NCBI GenBank assembly: GCA_017464225.1
Contig: JAFUDW010000194.1
Span: 1-6,365 of the forward strand
DNA length: 6,365 bases
Reading direction: 5' to 3'
Origin: Clostridia bacterium
GTDB lineage: Bacteria > Bacillota_A > Clostridia > Christensenellales > Aristaeellaceae
Shown here piece after piece: positions 4,857 to 6,365 of this stretch. Below the pieces are notes generated by a model that saw only the letters and a program-made list of their open reading frames with translations, did not search any database and was not told the DNA's origin. How positions within the stretch are numbered: the first letter of the stretch is position 1; the number at the start of each line of letters is the position of its first letter. The translations under genes and the position numbers were made by a program.

Positions 4857-5894
4857 TCAGTTCACCCCCTCGATCACAACGGCATGCGCCACCCCCGGGA
4901 TCGTTTCGCCCTGCTGGCTGGTGGTGGGGCTGAGCAGCGCGCCCGTTGCCATGAAAAGCACGCGCTTCCACTCCCCCGACCTGAGCTTTGGCAGGATATG
5001 GCAGGAAAGCACCACCGCCGAGCAGCCGCAGCCCGAACCGCCCGCATGGCTGTCCTGGGCGGGATCATAGATGGTCAATCCGCAATCCATCATGCGCTCC
5101 CGGGGCATGGAATGACCCATTTTTTCACACCAGCTCAGCAGCAGCTCGCTGCCCACGGCGCCCAGATCTCCGGTAATGATCCGGTCAAACCGATCGGGAG
5201 ACTCGCCCGTATCGTCAAAATAGGCGCACAGCGTGGCCGCCGCCGCAGGCGCCATGGCGGCGCCCATATTGTTGGCATCGGTAACGCCCATATCCACCAC
5301 CCGCCCGATGCAGGCGCGGGTCAGCTTGCCCAGGGGCGTTGAAAACCGTCCGTCGGACCGTCCTGCCAGGAGCACCGCGCCGGCGCCTGTCACCGTCCAC
5401 TGGGATGCCGGAGTGCGCTGGTTGCCATACTCCAGCGGAAAGCGGTATTGGCGCTCGGCGGTAGCGTAATGGCTGCCTGCCGTGCACAAAACAGGCGAGG
5501 CATAGCCGCCGTCCGTCAGCATACCGCCCACCAGCAGCCCCTCGGACATGGTGCTGCACGCGCCGTACATGCCCAGGAAAGGGATCCTGAGCGAGCGGGC
5601 GGCCAGAGAGGAGGGCATGATCTGGTTGAGCAGGTCGCCGCCCAGCATGGCCTGAACGCCCTTTTCGCCCATATCCGCCTTGCCCAGGCAGATCCGGCAG
5701 GCCTCCCGCAGCAGGGCCACCTCGGCCTTTTCGTAGCTGTCCTGCCCGAAATCCGGCGTCTGCGCCACCAGGTCAAACTGATCGCCCAGCGGTCCCTGGG
5801 CCTCCCTGGGGCCCACGGCGCAGGCCGAGGCAACGATCAAAGGCTCGCTTTGATAAACGATGGTCTGGTTTCCCATCCGATTGGGTACGCTCAT
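4857..5894 (-). CDS. spoVAD: Stage V sporulation protein AD (dipicolinic acid-binding, thiolase-like)
   Basis: From the ATG at 5894 the protein has 345 residues, the family's usual size. SpoVAD is a peripheral inner-membrane protein with a thiolase-like fold that binds dipicolinic acid for uptake into the forespore. Marks are YGACSTMSEGL (110-120) with C113 in the thiolase-type cysteine position, GSHYATAERQYRFPLEYGNQR (140-160), QWTVTGAGAVLL (165-176), TDANNMGAAMAPAA (205-218), and SHAGGSGCGCSAVVL (282-296). The start is chosen because GGTGAGGA (5909-5902) sits seven bases before ATG. An in-frame TTG at 5912 would add six residues but lies upstream of that ribosome site. The site overlaps the spoVAC stop codon, so the genes are coupled. 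As in other spore formers, the operon should be under forespore sigma-G control, but its promoter is outside the window. Confidence 0.95.
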   Translation of the reverse strand: MSVPNRMGNQTIVYQSEPLIVASACAVGPREAQGPLGDQFDLVAQTPDFGQDSYEKAEVALLREACRICLGKADMGEKGVQAMLGGDLLNQIMPSSLAARSLRIPFLGMYGACSTMSEGLLVGGMLTDGGYASPVLCTAGSHYATAERQYRFPLEYGNQRTPASQWTVTGAGAVLLAGRSDGRFSTPLGKLTRACIGRVVDMGVTDANNMGAAMAPAAAATLCAYFDDTGESPDRFDRIITGDLGAVGSELLLSWCEKMGHSMPRERMMDCGLTIYDPAQDSHAGGSGCGCSAVVLSCHILPKLRSGEWKRVLFMATGALLSPTTSQQGETIPGVAHAVVIEGVN

Positions 5895-5904
5895 TTTTTC
5901 GTCC

Positions 5905-6363
5905 TCACCCAATAAAATAATAGATCAGCCCCACGGCCACCGAAGCGCTGACGCCGTATACCAGCACGGGCCCGGCAATGGTGAACAGCCTGGCCCCGGT
6001 GCCCAGCACAAAGCCCTCCGGCCTGAACTCCATGGCGGGCGATACCATGGCGTTGGCAAACCCGGTGATGGGCACCACGGTGCCTGCGCCCGCGTACTTT
6101 GCCAATTTGTCAAAAACGCCCACGCCGGTCAGCGCCGCCGTCAGGAAGATCAGCGTGATACCGGCGAAGGTACCAGCCTGGGAAAGGCTGAACCGCCAGG
6201 CGGCCATGGCGTAATTGATCAGCGCCTGACCCAGCACACAGATCAGGCCGCCCACCCAAACGGCCCGCCAGCAGCCCTGTGCCAGCTTGCTCTTGGGCGT
6301 CAGCCGCCCGATCAGCTCCTTATACTCCGCGATACGGTCGCACTTTGATGAACTCTGCTGCAT
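5905..6363 (-). CDS. spoVAC: Stage V sporulation protein AC
   Basis: This is a 152-residue polytopic membrane protein of the SpoVA channel. In Bacillus, SpoVAC is described as a mechanosensitive channel for dipicolinic acid release. A short polar N-terminus (1-30) precedes membrane segments at about 33-52, 63-84 and 126-151. The family block YAGAGTVVPITGFANAM (90-106) is followed by EGFVLGTGARLF (116-127). Length and order match known SpoVAC, so the ATG at 6363 is likely correct, but only two bases remain beyond it. Its ribosome site and any earlier start cannot be checked. It is the first of three genes in the order AC-AD-AE, which is the conserved core of clostridial spoVA operons; whether spoVAA/AB lie upstream is not visible. 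Confidence 0.93.
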   Translation of the reverse strand: MQQSSSKCDRIAEYKELIGRLTPKSKLAQGCWRAVWVGGLICVLGQALINYAMAAWRFSLSQAGTFAGITLIFLTAALTGVGVFDKLAKYAGAGTVVPITGFANAMVSPAMEFRPEGFVLGTGARLFTIAGPVLVYGVSASVAVGLIYYFIG

Positions 6364-6365
6364 TC

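Noticed and set aside
3979..4971. A 330-codon minus-strand open frame overlapping spoVAE and the HAD gene.
   Set aside because: It is out of frame with spoVAE on the same strand and antisense to the HAD gene. Its product shows no recognisable domain and is rich in Arg and Gly.
4110..5342. A 410-codon open frame on the plus strand.
   Set aside because: It runs through the HAD gene in another frame and antisense to spoVAE and spoVAD, both firmly identified. Its product is low-complexity and rich in Arg, Ala, Gly and His, as expected of a GC-rich shadow.

Overview
The window reads as chromosomal DNA of an endospore-forming Bacillota, most likely a Clostridia member of moderately high GC. The evidence is a spoVAC-spoVAD-spoVAE block at the right end, strong purine-rich Shine-Dalgarno sites before most genes, and sigma-A type promoters with TTGAC/TATAAT boxes. 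No mobile element, CRISPR array, tRNA or rRNA was seen, and no non-coding stretch exceeds about 150 bases.

Layout, left to right. Bases 1-183 hold the C-terminal end of a small membrane protein, probably a YhfC-type intramembrane protease, followed 20 bases later by a GNAT acetyltransferase (204-623). A near-perfect promoter (676-705) with a short leader hairpin drives a secreted SGNH/GDSL-type hydrolase (777-1532). Convergent to it is a short-chain dehydrogenase/reductase (1548-2261, minus) that looks like the EF-P 5-aminopentanone reductase (YmfI) subgroup. It is divergent from a biotin protein ligase, birA (2335-3078), of the type without an N-terminal DNA-binding domain. A second promoter right after the birA stop drives a two-gene unit: a secreted protein of unknown function (3136-3783) and a HAD-IB phosphatase-like protein (3787-4443). 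The right third is the minus-strand sporulation operon spoVAC-spoVAD-spoVAE (6363 to 4485), which moves dipicolinic acid into the forespore.

Two regulatory patterns stand out. A roughly 21-base motif beginning TTGACGCGCG occurs at both promoter regions flanking birA. The HAD gene and spoVAE converge with two back-to-back intrinsic terminators, each reaching into the other operon's 3' end.

Most of the window is recognisable core or accessory gene content. I see no clear evidence of a new multi-gene system. The least explained part is the secreted protein plus HAD-IB pair.
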